Source: Anaerosporobacter faecicola
GTDB lineage: Bacteria; Bacillota; Clostridia; Lachnospirales; Lachnospiraceae
NCBI RefSeq assembly: GCF_012070565.1
Contig: NZ_JAAQRO010000028.1
Span: forward strand, 1-53,315
DNA: 53,315 bases
Direction: 5' to 3'
Below the pieces are notes generated by a model. It worked only from the letters and a program-made list of their open reading frames with translations, had not been told where the DNA came from and ran no database searches. Both the position numbers and the translations under genes were made by a program. This document shows, piece by piece, positions 8,382-18,430 of the stretch. The stretch's first letter is position 1. The number at the start of each line of letters is the position of its first letter.

Positions 8382-8458
8382 AGTAAGACAGAGGTATTTT
8401 AAATATTAAAGTTAAGAGCTAGAGTTTATGAATAATATAAAGAGATGGAAGGAATCGT

Positions 8459-10999
8459 ATGTTAAAGCACATATATCGAAGCATTGTATTAGTGATCGTG
8501 TTTGTGGTTTCCATATTTTTTATGGGGAATAATATTAAGGAAGAAGCAGTGGAAAGTAGTAAAACGACTACAATGGCGACTACCACATTTCCGGTCATGT
8601 ATATTGAAACAGAGAAAGGACTTATGAATCCGTTGCATGGGTATAGTACCAACATTGATGCTAATATGTTACGGGAAACAATTACTTTATTAGATACAGA
8701 TCAGGCAGTTAATATCTATATTGACCAAAAGAAGACTAATGTTAAAAAAATAAATTACGAGATAAGGGATTGTGGCGAATATAAGTTGATAGAGGGAGGT
8801 TCTATAAGTGCACTCACTCAGAAGGAAGGCGCCAAGACAGCAAAGATTAAGATAAAAGAGTCATTGCAGGATAACGCTGAGTATGCAATGAAGATTACAG
8901 GAGTAACTTCCACAGGCAAGAAGATTTATTTTTACACAAGAGTAAAGAAAATTACGGATGCGCATCTGAATGAGAAATATGATTTTGCTATGTCCATTCA
9001 TGAGGCAATCATAAAAAAAGACAAAGATGCAAAGATTGGTTCTTATCTTGAAACCAACGCTACGATGGATAACACAACGTATGCATATGTTAATATTCAT
9101 TCAAGTTATGACATGGTTATGTGGGGAAAATTGAAACCTACCATTACTACAGATGTATTGACTAGGATTACGGAGATGAACAGGGATACGGCTTCCTTTG
9201 TCCTTCAGTATAAGGTAGAAGTGGAAACAGATACAGGAATCGAGGAATACACAATATCAGAATTTTTCCGTGTGAAGTATACACCTGCCAGAATGTATTT
9301 GCTCTATTATGAGAGAAAAGCAGAGGCAATATTTAATCCCGATTACATCAGTGTTAAAAAGGGAGAATTGAAGTTAGGTGTTTCCAATGAATATGAATTG
9401 TCTTATCTGACAGATGACGCTGAGACAAAACTTGGATTTGTTCGAAATAAGACTTTATGGTATTACGATATGATTGCAAATTCAATGGTTAGAGTATTTT
9501 CTTTCCAACAGGACAACTCGGATTTTATAAGAGATTGTTATGATCACCATGATATTAAGATTTTAAATATCGATGCAGATGGTAATATTGATTTTGTTGT
9601 ATATGGTTATATGAATCGTGGAGAGTATGAAGGACGGACAGCAGTGATCTTATACCGTTATACGTCTGTGGATAATCGGGTAGAGGAACAGGTATATATT
9701 CCAATGACCTTGCCATATGAGGTAATGAAGGAAGATTTGGAAGGGTTTAGTTATGTTAATCATTCCAGTGTATTCTACTTCTCGTTAGAAAATAGAATTT
9801 TCTCCTATAATATGATTACCAAAGAGTTAACAACAATTGTAGAGGAAGCCAATCAGGAAAATTTAATGGTATCTCAGAAAGAGTCCTATATTGCATGGGC
9901 AGATTCAAGCCAATTGGGAGAAGCAACAAACATTACGTTATTAGACCTAGAAACAGGAGTAGAGAGCAAAATCACAGCAAAAAAAGGACAGAGTCTACGA
10001 ATCTTTGGAAAAATTGATGAAAATCTGATCTATGGTTATGTAAAGGACAAAAACCTAGCAACGGATACCGATGGAAGTATACTAGCACCAGCTTATAAAG
10101 TATCCATCATTGATAAACAGAAGCAGGAATTAAAGAGCTATTCCGTAAAGAATTATTATACGGTAGCTGCCCTGGTAACAGATAATGTGATCGAGTTAAA
10201 GCGGGTGAAAAAGTCGGCAGCTAGTGATACGGGATATAAAGCTACTGAATCCGATTATATTCTAAACAGGGCAGAAGAAACAAGGAAAAAGATTGAAGTA
10301 ACGACACGTGTTACGGATAAGATGCTTACAGAATTATATCTTAGTATTCCGGATTCCATTGAACTTACGAAGAAGCCAGATGTGAAAGGAACAGTTAATA
10401 CAGTGATCAAAGATGATCGTACTCTTCGAATTGATCTGGATCGAAGTAACCAGGAGCGCTATTATGTCTATGCGTTAGGTGAAGTATTGAATGTATATGA
10501 TAATGCAGGGGAAGCAGTTGTATTGGCAGATGAGAAAATGGGATCTGTTATCAATCAAAATTTTAAAGTTATTTGGGAACGTGGAAAGAAGAGCACAAGA
10601 GCAAGTCTAAGTGGTATAACACCAGTGTATTCCAGTGCGAAGTTGAACAGTAAGAAAGCTTGTGCTAAGATGTTATTAGCAAATGCTGGAGTTAATGTGA
10701 CAGAGAGTCAATTAGGGGATAAAAAGCGTTCCATTATGGATATACTAACACAGTATATGAAGAAAGAACCGGTCAATCTGACGGGTTGTACACTTGAAGA
10801 AGTCCTTTACTATATAAGCGAAGGAAGAGCGGTAATCGCTATTAAGAATAATGGACAGGCGGTATTACTGACAGAGTATGATGAATTTAATGTAACTATG
10901 GTTGATCCAGAACTAGGGAGAACATGGAAAGAAGGTTACAAAGACAGTTCAAAGATGTTTGAGGAAGCAGGAAATATATTCATTAGTTATGTTGAGTAA
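8459..10999 (+). CDS. Large exported membrane-anchored protein with degenerate C39-like domain
   Basis: This 846-residue protein has an N-terminal signal anchor (about residues 5-23, IYRSIVLVIVFVVSIFFMG), a Thr-rich stretch, and a long extracellular region rich in beta structure, including repeated strand patterns at 300-560 that may form a propeller-like fold. The last 115 residues resemble a C39 peptidase fold: C735 in KACAKMLLANAG, then GRAVIAIKNNGQAVLLTEYD, then VDPELG. The position expected for the catalytic His is Q800, spaced 16 residues before D816 as in real C39 enzymes, so it is probably not an active protease. I do not recognise a named family; a cell-wall or envelope role is an inference. 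Confidence 0.7.
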   Translation: MLKHIYRSIVLVIVFVVSIFFMGNNIKEEAVESSKTTTMATTTFPVMYIETEKGLMNPLHGYSTNIDANMLRETITLLDTDQAVNIYIDQKKTNVKKINYEIRDCGEYKLIEGGSISALTQKEGAKTAKIKIKESLQDNAEYAMKITGVTSTGKKIYFYTRVKKITDAHLNEKYDFAMSIHEAIIKKDKDAKIGSYLETNATMDNTTYAYVNIHSSYDMVMWGKLKPTITTDVLTRITEMNRDTASFVLQYKVEVETDTGIEEYTISEFFRVKYTPARMYLLYYERKAEAIFNPDYISVKKGELKLGVSNEYELSYLTDDAETKLGFVRNKTLWYYDMIANSMVRVFSFQQDNSDFIRDCYDHHDIKILNIDADGNIDFVVYGYMNRGEYEGRTAVILYRYTSVDNRVEEQVYIPMTLPYEVMKEDLEGFSYVNHSSVFYFSLENRIFSYNMITKELTTIVEEANQENLMVSQKESYIAWADSSQLGEATNITLLDLETGVESKITAKKGQSLRIFGKIDENLIYGYVKDKNLATDTDGSILAPAYKVSIIDKQKQELKSYSVKNYYTVAALVTDNVIELKRVKKSAASDTGYKATESDYILNRAEETRKKIEVTTRVTDKMLTELYLSIPDSIELTKKPDVKGTVNTVIKDDRTLRIDLDRSNQERYYVYALGEVLNVYDNAGEAVVLADEKMGSVINQNFKVIWERGKKSTRASLSGITPVYSSAKLNSKKACAKMLLANAGVNVTESQLGDKKRSIMDILTQYMKKEPVNLTGCTLEEVLYYISEGRAVIAIKNNGQAVLLTEYDEFNVTMVDPELGRTWKEGYKDSSKMFEEAGNIFISYVE

Positions 11000-11095
11000 A
11001 CTGCATTTATATATATTGTTTATTTTACATCAGGAAAAGGCAGCAGGAGAATTATAAGGGATTACACAGGTATTCCCAGGAAAGGAAGAAGAACA

Positions 11096-12214
11096 ATGGT
11101 AGATGAGAGAATTAAAGTATTAGCAAAAAATCTGGTTAATTATTCAATGAAAGTAAAAAAAGGAGATAATGTTTATATTCATTATGTAGGTCCTTCTACG
11201 CAGATGTTAGCAAAGCAATTGGTCAAAGAAGTGTATGCAGTAGGTGGTAATCCATTTCCACACTATAGTGATCCTGTTGTGGAGAGGGAAATGCTATTAA
11301 ATTGTACGGAAGAACAGCTTAAGATCATGGCGAAGGTTGATGCAGAAGAGATGGCAAAGATGGATTGCTATGTGGGTGTGAGAGGAAGTGATAATATCAC
11401 GGAGAATTCTGATGTTCCTGCAGAGAAGATGAAACTCTATTCTAGCCTCTATATGACTCCGGTTCATCATGAGATACGAGTACCAAAGACCCGTTGGGTT
11501 GTTCTACGTTATCCAAATAGTTCAATGGCACAACTAGCGAATATGAGTACAGAGAAGTTTGAAGATTTCTATTTTGATGTTTGTAATCTGGATTATTCAA
11601 AGATGGATCGAGCAATGAAGTACCTGGTGGATTATATGAATCGTACAGACCGAGTGCATATAGTTGGACCAGGAACAGATCTTACATTCTCCATTAAAGA
11701 TATCCCAGCAATTCCATGTGCAGGGGAATGTAATATACCGGATGGAGAAGTATTTACTGCACCTGTAAAGGATTCCATTAATGGTACATTACAATATAAT
11801 ACACCTGCGGTATATCAAGGATTTACCTTTGAGAATATTCAATTGACATTCAAAGATGGAAAAATCATTAAGGCAACGGCCAATGACACGGAGCGGTTAA
11901 ACAAAGTATTTGATACGGATGAAGGCGCTCGTTATGTTGGTGAATTTGCCATTGGAGTGAATCCATATGTTATTACACCGATGAAGGATACGTTATTTGA
12001 TGAGAAGATCATGGGATCCTTCCATTTTACACCTGGTAACTGCTATGATGATGCACCAAATGGAAACCAATCGTCCATTCACTGGGATCTTGTCTGTATT
12101 CAAACACCTGCATGTGGTGGTGGTGAAATCTATTTTGATGATGTGTTGATTCGAAAAGATGGACGTTTTGTTGTAAAAGAATTAGAATGTTTGAATCCTG
12201 AAAACCTAAAATAA
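11096..12214 (+). CDS. Aminopeptidase, M29 family
   Basis: This 372-residue protein matches the M29 metallo-aminopeptidases (AmpS/PepS/aminopeptidase T), cytoplasmic two-metal enzymes that release N-terminal residues from peptides. Visible hallmarks are the metal-binding segments GECNIPDGEVFTAP, GARYVGEFAIGVNP, GSFHFTPGNCY and SSIHWDLV, with the conserved Glu and His ligands. The length is slightly shorter than the usual 410. AAAGGAAG precedes the ATG. It lies 58 bases before deoB and may be co-transcribed, though the functions are not obviously linked. Confidence 0.88.
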   Translation: MVDERIKVLAKNLVNYSMKVKKGDNVYIHYVGPSTQMLAKQLVKEVYAVGGNPFPHYSDPVVEREMLLNCTEEQLKIMAKVDAEEMAKMDCYVGVRGSDNITENSDVPAEKMKLYSSLYMTPVHHEIRVPKTRWVVLRYPNSSMAQLANMSTEKFEDFYFDVCNLDYSKMDRAMKYLVDYMNRTDRVHIVGPGTDLTFSIKDIPAIPCAGECNIPDGEVFTAPVKDSINGTLQYNTPAVYQGFTFENIQLTFKDGKIIKATANDTERLNKVFDTDEGARYVGEFAIGVNPYVITPMKDTLFDEKIMGSFHFTPGNCYDDAPNGNQSSIHWDLVCIQTPACGGGEIYFDDVLIRKDGRFVVKELECLNPENLK

Positions 12215-12272
12215 TAATTACATTTAAGAGAAAGGAAAAGTGTATTCAATTGTTGGATACATGGGTGATGGT

Positions 12273-13454
12273 ATGAAACGTGTATTTTTAATCGTGTTAG
12301 ATAGTTTTGGTATTGGTGAAATGCCAGATGCAGCAAATTATGGAGATGAAGGAAGCAATACAGTAAAAGCTGCTTCTACTAGTCCTTATTTTCGTATGCC
12401 TAATATGAAAAAACTTGGTTTTTTCAATATTGATGGAGTTGAAATCGCTCGTCCAGAGGAAGACTGGGCGAAGGAAGAAGTTACACCAATTGGCGCATAT
12501 GGACGTATGACAGAGACTTCAAAGGGAAAGGATACAACAATTGGACATTGGGAGATAGCAGGTATTATTTCTGAAAAACCATTACCAACATTTCCGAATG
12601 GATTTCCAAAAGAATTGTTAGATCAGTTTGAACAACGTACTGGTAGAAAAGTGATCTGCAACAAACCATATTCCGGTACAGATGTTATTCGTGATTATGG
12701 AGAAGAACATATGAAGACAGGAGCATTGATTGTCTACACATCTGCAGATAGTGTGTTCCAGATTGCAGCACATGAAGCAATCGTTCCAATTGAACAATTG
12801 TATGAGTATTGTGAGATTGCAAGAGAAATCTGCAAGGACGAGTTTGGAGTAGGCCGTGTTATTGCTAGACCTTTCGAAGGAGAAGCACCATTTAAACGTA
12901 CTTCAAGACGTCATGATTATTCTCTTGTACCACCAAAAACAACAATGCTAGATCAATTAAAAGAAGCAGGTCTTGATGTTTTGGCAGTTGGTAAGATCAA
13001 TGATATCTTTGCTGGAAAAGGAATTACAGAAATGGTACGTACCGCTAACAATGCAGAGGGAATTGAACGTACGCTTGAATACATGAAGAAAGATTTTAAT
13101 GGTTTATGCTTTACCAATCTTGTTGATTTTGACATGTTGTATGGTCATAGAAATGATGCAGAAGGTTATGCGAAAGCACTTACGTATTTTGATGAGAAAT
13201 TACCTGATTTGTTAGCAGGATTAAGAGAAGATGATATATTAATGATCACAGCAGATCATGGCTGTGACCCTATTACACCTTCTACGGATCATTCTCGAGA
13301 ATACACACCATTAGTAATCTATGGTGATAAGATCAAGAAAAACACAAATTTGGGAACAAGAGATTCCTTTGCAGATATTGCAGCTACGGTTCTTGCATAT
13401 TTGGGAGTGGAATCAAAGGTAGCTGGAACATCTCTACTAGACGAGATACAGTAA
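12273..13454 (+). CDS. deoB: Phosphopentomutase
   Basis: This 393-residue enzyme interconverts (deoxy)ribose 1-phosphate and 5-phosphate, linking nucleoside phosphorolysis to DeoC. It belongs to the alkaline-phosphatase superfamily: the N-terminal metal site and phospho-Thr region VLDSFGIGEMPDA and GKDTTIGHWE, and C-terminal metal ligands in TADHGCDPITPSTDHSREYTP style order are all present. I start at ATG 12273 (MKRVFLIVLDS) because family members begin there; a GTG at 12240 with AAAGGA nearby would add 11 residues. It opens the salvage block deoB-deoD-deoC-cdd-pdp. Confidence 0.96.
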   Translation: MKRVFLIVLDSFGIGEMPDAANYGDEGSNTVKAASTSPYFRMPNMKKLGFFNIDGVEIARPEEDWAKEEVTPIGAYGRMTETSKGKDTTIGHWEIAGIISEKPLPTFPNGFPKELLDQFEQRTGRKVICNKPYSGTDVIRDYGEEHMKTGALIVYTSADSVFQIAAHEAIVPIEQLYEYCEIAREICKDEFGVGRVIARPFEGEAPFKRTSRRHDYSLVPPKTTMLDQLKEAGLDVLAVGKINDIFAGKGITEMVRTANNAEGIERTLEYMKKDFNGLCFTNLVDFDMLYGHRNDAEGYAKALTYFDEKLPDLLAGLREDDILMITADHGCDPITPSTDHSREYTPLVIYGDKIKKNTNLGTRDSFADIAATVLAYLGVESKVAGTSLLDEIQ

Positions 13455-13539
13455 AATAATCAATTGTTTCATTATATAACCATTTATTAGAAAATCATAT
13501 AAAATTTATAAGCTACAATGAAAAAACACTTCAGTTTCA

Positions 13540-13568
13540 TTGATAATACAGGGAAAATGTAGTATACT
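13540..13568 (+). promoter_or_regulatory. Sigma-A-type promoter for deoD-deoC-cdd-pdp
   Basis: TTGATA (13540-13545), a 17-base spacer and TATACT (13563-13568) lie about 90 bases before deoD. Confidence 0.6.
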
Positions 13569-13660
13569 AAAATTCAGTCTATTTGTTACGAATGTGGCAA
13601 AGAATGACGAGATTTATTATGATTTTCAGCAAACAAATTTAGATAGTAGGAGGTAGAATT

Positions 13661-14365
13661 ATGGCAACACCACATAATGCAGCAAAACCTGGAGACATAG
13701 CAAAGACGGTCCTAATGCCAGGCGATCCATTAAGAGCAAAATATATTGCAGAGAATTTCTTAGAAGATGTAACATGTTTTAATACAGTACGTAATATGTT
13801 TGGATATACGGGAACTTACAAAGGAAAGAGAGTTTCTGTAATGGGTGGAGGTATGGGTATGCCATCCATCGGTATCTATTCTTACGAGCTATACAATTTT
13901 TATGATGTAGAAAGCATTATCCGTATTGGTTCTGCCGGCGGAATCGGTGATGATATTAAAGTACGTGATGTAATTATTGGTATGGGTGCTTCTACGGATT
14001 CTAATTATGCAGAGCAATATAAGTTACCAGGAACATTCGCTCCAATCGCTGATTACTCTTTATTACGTAAAGCAGTAGATACAGCAGAAGCAAAAAACAT
14101 TAAAGTAGTTGTAGGCAATATCTTATCATCAGATCACTTCTACAATGATTATGATAAGACAAATGAATTATGGAAGAAGATGAATGTAGCTGCTGTTGAG
14201 ATGGAAGCGGCAGCATTATATATGATCGCAGCAAGAGCAAACAAGAAAGCTTTATGTATTCTAACGGTATCTGATCATGTATTTACAGGAGAATCTTTAC
14301 CAGCAGAAGAAAGGCAGACAAGTTTCCGTGAGATGATGGAAATTGCATTAGAGACAGCAGAGTAA
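13661..14365 (+). CDS. deoD: Purine-nucleoside phosphorylase, DeoD type
   Basis: This 234-residue enzyme splits purine (deoxy)nucleosides with phosphate, giving a free base and (deoxy)ribose 1-phosphate. It is the hexameric PNP-I/DeoD type: phosphate-binding GDPLRAKYIAE, the central GSAGGIG, the sugar-binding MEAAALY segment with VEMEAAA, and SDHVFTGE with the catalytic Asp. AGGAGG precedes the ATG. Its product feeds DeoB and then DeoC. Confidence 0.97.
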   Translation: MATPHNAAKPGDIAKTVLMPGDPLRAKYIAENFLEDVTCFNTVRNMFGYTGTYKGKRVSVMGGGMGMPSIGIYSYELYNFYDVESIIRIGSAGGIGDDIKVRDVIIGMGASTDSNYAEQYKLPGTFAPIADYSLLRKAVDTAEAKNIKVVVGNILSSDHFYNDYDKTNELWKKMNVAAVEMEAAALYMIAARANKKALCILTVSDHVFTGESLPAEERQTSFREMMEIALETAE

Positions 14366-14438
14366 TTGGAACAGAAGCAAAAGAGACTATGCAGTCGTCA
14401 TTTCGGAGGCATTATAGACGAGAGAGGATCGATTAGAT

Positions 14439-15104
14439 ATGGATAAAAAGAATATTTTTGAAAAAGTTGATCATACATTATTAGGTATCACATCTACATG
14501 GTCAGATATTAAGACAATTTGTGATGATGCAATTCACTATCAAACAGCAAGTGTGTGTATTCCTCCATCTTATGTTAAGCAAGCAAAAGAATATGTGAAA
14601 GACCAAATGGCAGTATGTACAGTTATCGGATTTCCAAATGGTTACAACACAACTGCAGTGAAAGCATTTGAAACGAAAGATGCAATTGAAAATGGAGCAG
14701 ATGAGATTGATATGGTTATCAATCTTGGCTGGGTGAAAGATCAAAGATTCGATTTGATTGAAGAAGAAATTAAAACGTTAAAGGCAGTATGTAAAGATAA
14801 GATTCTAAAAGTAATCATCGAAACATGTGTGCTGACAGATGAAGAAAAGGTTAAAATGTGCAAGGTTGTTACAGATGCAGGTGCAGATTATATCAAAACA
14901 TCAACTGGATTCTCAACTGCTGGTGCTACATTTGCTGATATTGAACTGTTCTCAAAGAATATTGGTGAGGGTATTAAGATGAAAGCTGCTGGAGGTATAT
15001 CTTCTTTTGCAGACGCCGAAAAATTCATTGAGCTTGGAGCTTCAAGATTAGGAACAAGCCGTATTGTTAAATTAGCAAAGAACGAAACTGCTACAGGATA
15101 TTAA
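14439..15104 (+). CDS. deoC: Deoxyribose-phosphate aldolase
   Basis: This 221-residue class I aldolase cleaves deoxyribose 5-phosphate to glyceraldehyde 3-phosphate and acetaldehyde. The Schiff-base lysine is K153 in DYIKTSTGF, with the second lysine in [22 protein letters not shown] and KVIIETCVL are family hallmarks. It sits 73 bases after deoD and 179 bases before cdd. Confidence 0.97.
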   Translation: MDKKNIFEKVDHTLLGITSTWSDIKTICDDAIHYQTASVCIPPSYVKQAKEYVKDQMAVCTVIGFPNGYNTTAVKAFETKDAIENGADEIDMVINLGWVKDQRFDLIEEEIKTLKAVCKDKILKVIIETCVLTDEEKVKMCKVVTDAGADYIKTSTGFSTAGATFADIELFSKNIGEGIKMKAAGGISSFADAEKFIELGASRLGTSRIVKLAKNETATGY

Positions 15105-15283
15105 GATACGTGTTTGAAAATGGGGGTATTTAGAAAGGAATCTTTCTGTAATACCCTCACTTCTATATAAAGAGTAACTCCATAAAAATCTGTTTGTTGG
15201 TATGTAAGTTCACAGATGCGGTTTGTAAAGAGTTGGAGTAACAAAGGAAGTTGGATCGAAAAGCAAAATAGGAGGATTGCCAT

Positions 15284-15700
15284 ATGGATAATAAAGAATT
15301 AATTAGAAAAGCAATCGATGGTTTGAAATATTCTTATGCACCTTATTCAAACTTTAATGTATCTGCTGTTCTTGTAACAAAAGATGGCGAGATCTACACG
15401 GGTTGCAATATTGAAAATGCGGGATACACACCTACGAATTGTGCAGAACGTACAGCTTTCTTTAAAGCAATTAGTGAAGGTGTACGTGGATTTGAAAAAA
15501 TTGTGATTGTTGCAGGAAAGAATAGAAAAGTAGAAGGAATGACAGCTCCTTGCGGTGTGTGTAGACAGGTTATGATGGAGTTTTGTGATCCAAAAACATT
15601 CAAGATTATATTAGCTGAATCAGAGGATACGTATAAAGAATTTACATTAGAAGAGTTATTACCACTTGGATTTGGACCTGGAGATTTACTAGAAGGCTAA
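15284..15700 (+). CDS. cdd: Cytidine deaminase
   Basis: This 138-residue homotetrameric-type deaminase converts (deoxy)cytidine to (deoxy)uridine. Zinc and catalytic motifs are NCAERTAFF (Cys and the proton-shuttle Glu) and PCGVCRQ (two Cys), with the substrate motif YSNFNVSAVL near the N-terminus. AGGAGG precedes the ATG. It feeds the phosphorylase encoded next. Confidence 0.96.
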   Translation: MDNKELIRKAIDGLKYSYAPYSNFNVSAVLVTKDGEIYTGCNIENAGYTPTNCAERTAFFKAISEGVRGFEKIVIVAGKNRKVEGMTAPCGVCRQVMMEFCDPKTFKIILAESEDTYKEFTLEELLPLGFGPGDLLEG

Positions 15701-15718
15701 GAGATGATAATACGTAGT

Positions 15719-15756
15719 AATCAGAGTGGCAAATTATCTTTTGGCACTCTGATTTT
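15719..15756 (+). terminator. Hairpin between cdd and pdp
   Basis: A perfect 10-bp stem (15719-15728 with 15745-15754) is followed by a short T-rich tract. It may be a partial terminator that lowers pdp expression relative to the upstream genes. Confidence 0.5.
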
Positions 15757-15810
15757 GCATTGTTTAAAATGAAATCTATGATACAAGAAGACGAAATGGA
15801 GATGAGTTGT

Positions 15811-17136
15811 ATGAGAATGGTAGATTTGATTACGAAGAAAAAAGAGGGAGAAATTCTAACGGATGAAGAAATCCAATTTATGATAGATGGCTATGTAAAA
15901 GAAGAGATTCCGGATTATCAGATGTCAGCAATGCTTATGGCAATCTGCTTTAAGGGAATGACAGACCATGAGATGGCAGTAATGACTGGTGCAATGGCAC
16001 ACTCAGGAGATATGGTAGACCTATCAGCAATCAATGGTGTTAAGGTGGACAAGCACAGTACAGGTGGTGTTGGTGATAAGACAACGCTTGTAATAGCACC
16101 TATTGTTGCAGCCTGTGGTGGTAAAGTAGCGAAAATGTCTGGTAGAGGTCTTGGACATACTGGTGGTACCATTGATAAGATGGAATCTATTCCAGGAATG
16201 CAGACGTCCCTTCCAAGAGAAAAATTCTTTGATATTGTGAACAAGACAGGTTTAAGTGTGATCGGTCAATCTGGTAACATGGCACCAGCGGATAAGAAAT
16301 TATATGCTTTACGGGATGTAACAGCCACAGTAGGCAGTATTCCACTAATTGCATCCTCAATCATGAGTAAGAAGTTAGCAGCAGGAAGCGATTGTATTCT
16401 ACTTGATGTAAAAACAGGTAGTGGTGCATTCATGAAAACATTAGATGATTCTATTCTATTGGCACAAAAAATGGTTGCAATAGGGGAACATGAAGGTAGA
16501 AAAACAGTTGCATTAATCACAGACATGGATATTCCACTTGGAAATGCAATTGGTAATTCTCTTGAAGTTATTGAGGCTGTACATACCCTACAAGGGCATG
16601 GGCCAGAGGATTTTACAAGTGTATGTTTAAGTCTTGCTGCGAATATGTTGCATCTTGCAGGAAAAGGAGATGTGGATAGCTGTAGAAAGATGGCGGAAGA
16701 AGCAGTTGCATCTGGAAAAGCACTAGGAAAGTTAATAGAAATGGTAGAAGCACAAGGTGGAGACTCTGCAGTAATAAAGAATACCGAATTGTTTGCAAAA
16801 GCGCCTTTACAGCATGATGTTATTGCAGATCGTGAAGGATATATTACACATATGAACACAGAACAATGTGGTATTGCATCTGTAGAACTTGGTGCAGGAC
16901 GTGCTACAAAGGAAAGTACCATTGATTATTCTGCAGGAATCATCTTACAGAAAAAGATTGGTGCATATGTGAAAAAAGGGGAAGTTCTTGCTACCTTATA
17001 TGCCGCAGAAGAGAAAATGTTTGCAGATGCAGAGAAATTGTTACTAGAGGCATATACCATTGCAGAGGATAAACCTCTTATTGAACCTCTAATATTTGCA
17101 AGAGTAAGCAAAGAAGGAATTGAAAAGTATTCATAA
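15811..17136 (+). CDS. pdp: Pyrimidine-nucleoside phosphorylase
   Basis: This 441-residue enzyme phosphorolyses uridine, deoxyuridine and thymidine. It shows the family signature (SGRGLGHTGGTIDK), the phosphate-binding KHSTGGVGDKTTL, and ALRDVTATVGSIPLIASSI split over the active site. I start at ATG 15811 (MRMVDLI), where the family begins; TGGAG upstream is suitably spaced, while ATG 15760 would lie next to the preceding hairpin. The length fits Pdp (433-440). Confidence 0.95.
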   Translation: MRMVDLITKKKEGEILTDEEIQFMIDGYVKEEIPDYQMSAMLMAICFKGMTDHEMAVMTGAMAHSGDMVDLSAINGVKVDKHSTGGVGDKTTLVIAPIVAACGGKVAKMSGRGLGHTGGTIDKMESIPGMQTSLPREKFFDIVNKTGLSVIGQSGNMAPADKKLYALRDVTATVGSIPLIASSIMSKKLAAGSDCILLDVKTGSGAFMKTLDDSILLAQKMVAIGEHEGRKTVALITDMDIPLGNAIGNSLEVIEAVHTLQGHGPEDFTSVCLSLAANMLHLAGKGDVDSCRKMAEEAVASGKALGKLIEMVEAQGGDSAVIKNTELFAKAPLQHDVIADREGYITHMNTEQCGIASVELGAGRATKESTIDYSAGIILQKKIGAYVKKGEVLATLYAAEEKMFADAEKLLLEAYTIAEDKPLIEPLIFARVSKEGIEKYS

Positions 17137-17161
17137 TGTATGGTATAGTTGATGTGATGAT

Positions 17162-17197
17162 AGTGCAATCATAATAATTTCCAAAAGTGGTTGCACT
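17162..17197 (+). terminator. Hairpin after pdp
   Basis: AGTGCAATCA (17162-17171) pairs with TGGTTGCACT (17188-17197) with one wobble, followed by an AT-rich tract with five T. Confidence 0.4.
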
Positions 17198-17233
17198 TGA
17201 TTAATATTTTTCAAAGAGAGAGAGGAATTTAGT

Positions 17234-18142
17234 ATGGCAAAGTTTTGTGGTAAGTGCGGAAAGCCTTTACAAGATGGAGAAGTATGCTCATGTTCTCTGG
17301 GGAGTGAACAAGAACAAACAACTACATCTGTAGTCAATGAAGCGCAAACAAATAACGCACAGCAGGGGTCAGTTCAACAGCCTGTTCAGCCTGGATATAC
17401 CTATGGACAGACAACACAAGGGGAGCAGCAACCAACAATGCAGGGTCAACCAATGCAAGGCCAACCAATGCAAAGTCAGGGAGCACCAAGCCAATTCAGT
17501 CAACAAGCCTCACAGGCAGCTGCAGTTGCCGGAAAGTATGCAAAGAATGTTTGGAAGATGTTGTTAGATATGTGGAAAGCACCAGCAGATAATGTAAAGA
17601 GTTTTGTTGATGAGAAAAACTTCACCAACGCTTTGATTTTAGTCGGTGTGCAAGCTGTTTTATCGATGATCTTTTCTTGTCTATTACTTAGAAAGGCATA
17701 TTCAGCTATTATGTCGTTGTTTGGTGGGTTCTCTTACCTCATGTCAGATGCAGTTAAGATTCCTTACGCGAAAACAGCATTTACTACATTAATCTTTATT
17801 ATACTATTTGCAGCTACATTTGCTGGAATTTCCATGATTGTTGAAAAGCAATTTGCTAAAGTTAATATGACGTTTAAGGAAGCAGTTTGTCTTGCAGCAG
17901 TTAAAGTAGCACCTACATTACCATTTATCGCTGTAGGAATTGTAACTTCTTTATTTAATTTATACTTGACACTTGCGGTCGTTTCACTTGGAGGAATTGC
18001 AGGTTATTTATATGTACATACAGCATTAAATAATGGAAAAGTTCAAGATGAAAACAAACGTGTCTTTACGTCTTTCTTGATTTTAGGATTAGATATGCTT
18101 GTTACATTATTTATTATGTATATTTACATTAAAATGCAGTAA
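17234..18142 (+). CDS. Zinc-ribbon membrane protein (Yip1-like topology)
   Basis: This 302-residue protein begins with a short zinc-ribbon (FCGKCGKPLQDGEVCSC, four Cys) and continues with a Gln/Pro-rich disordered linker of about 70 residues with QGQPMQ-type repeats. It then has about five hydrophobic segments from residue 135 to the end. Such ribbon-linker-membrane proteins are common and uncharacterised in Lachnospiraceae. It stands between hairpins at both ends and need not belong to the nucleoside operon. Function unknown. Confidence 0.8.
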   Translation: MAKFCGKCGKPLQDGEVCSCSLGSEQEQTTTSVVNEAQTNNAQQGSVQQPVQPGYTYGQTTQGEQQPTMQGQPMQGQPMQSQGAPSQFSQQASQAAAVAGKYAKNVWKMLLDMWKAPADNVKSFVDEKNFTNALILVGVQAVLSMIFSCLLLRKAYSAIMSLFGGFSYLMSDAVKIPYAKTAFTTLIFIILFAATFAGISMIVEKQFAKVNMTFKEAVCLAAVKVAPTLPFIAVGIVTSLFNLYLTLAVVSLGGIAGYLYVHTALNNGKVQDENKRVFTSFLILGLDMLVTLFIMYIYIKMQ

Positions 18143-18154
18143 ATCGTTTTAATC

Positions 18155-18194
18155 AACACTCCTTAGCGGTATTGGATCCTAAGGAGTGTTTCTT
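18155..18194 (+). terminator. Intrinsic terminator
   Basis: A perfect 12-bp stem (18155-18166 with 18179-18190) followed by TCTT ends the zinc-ribbon gene. Confidence 0.75.
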
Positions 18195-18430
18195 AGAAAG
18201 TTGTAATCAGTCAGATATTTTGAATGGATAATGAAGATCGGATTGGGAATACTATAGATAGCAAATTTGATTATATACATTAACAATGTTTGGAAAGTAA
18301 AAAACGAATATTACTGGAATAATCCAGTTTACTATATAAAAAGATGTATTTTAAATCAGATACATGGGGAAAAGATAAAAGGACAAAGGACATTAGTGAA
18401 TTTGTCCTTGTTAGTTGTTTGGGAGGCATT

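Noticed and set aside
16266-16922. Minus-strand frame of 218 residues inside pdp
   Set aside because: It is antisense to a highly conserved enzyme gene; it follows from the codon pattern of the + strand.
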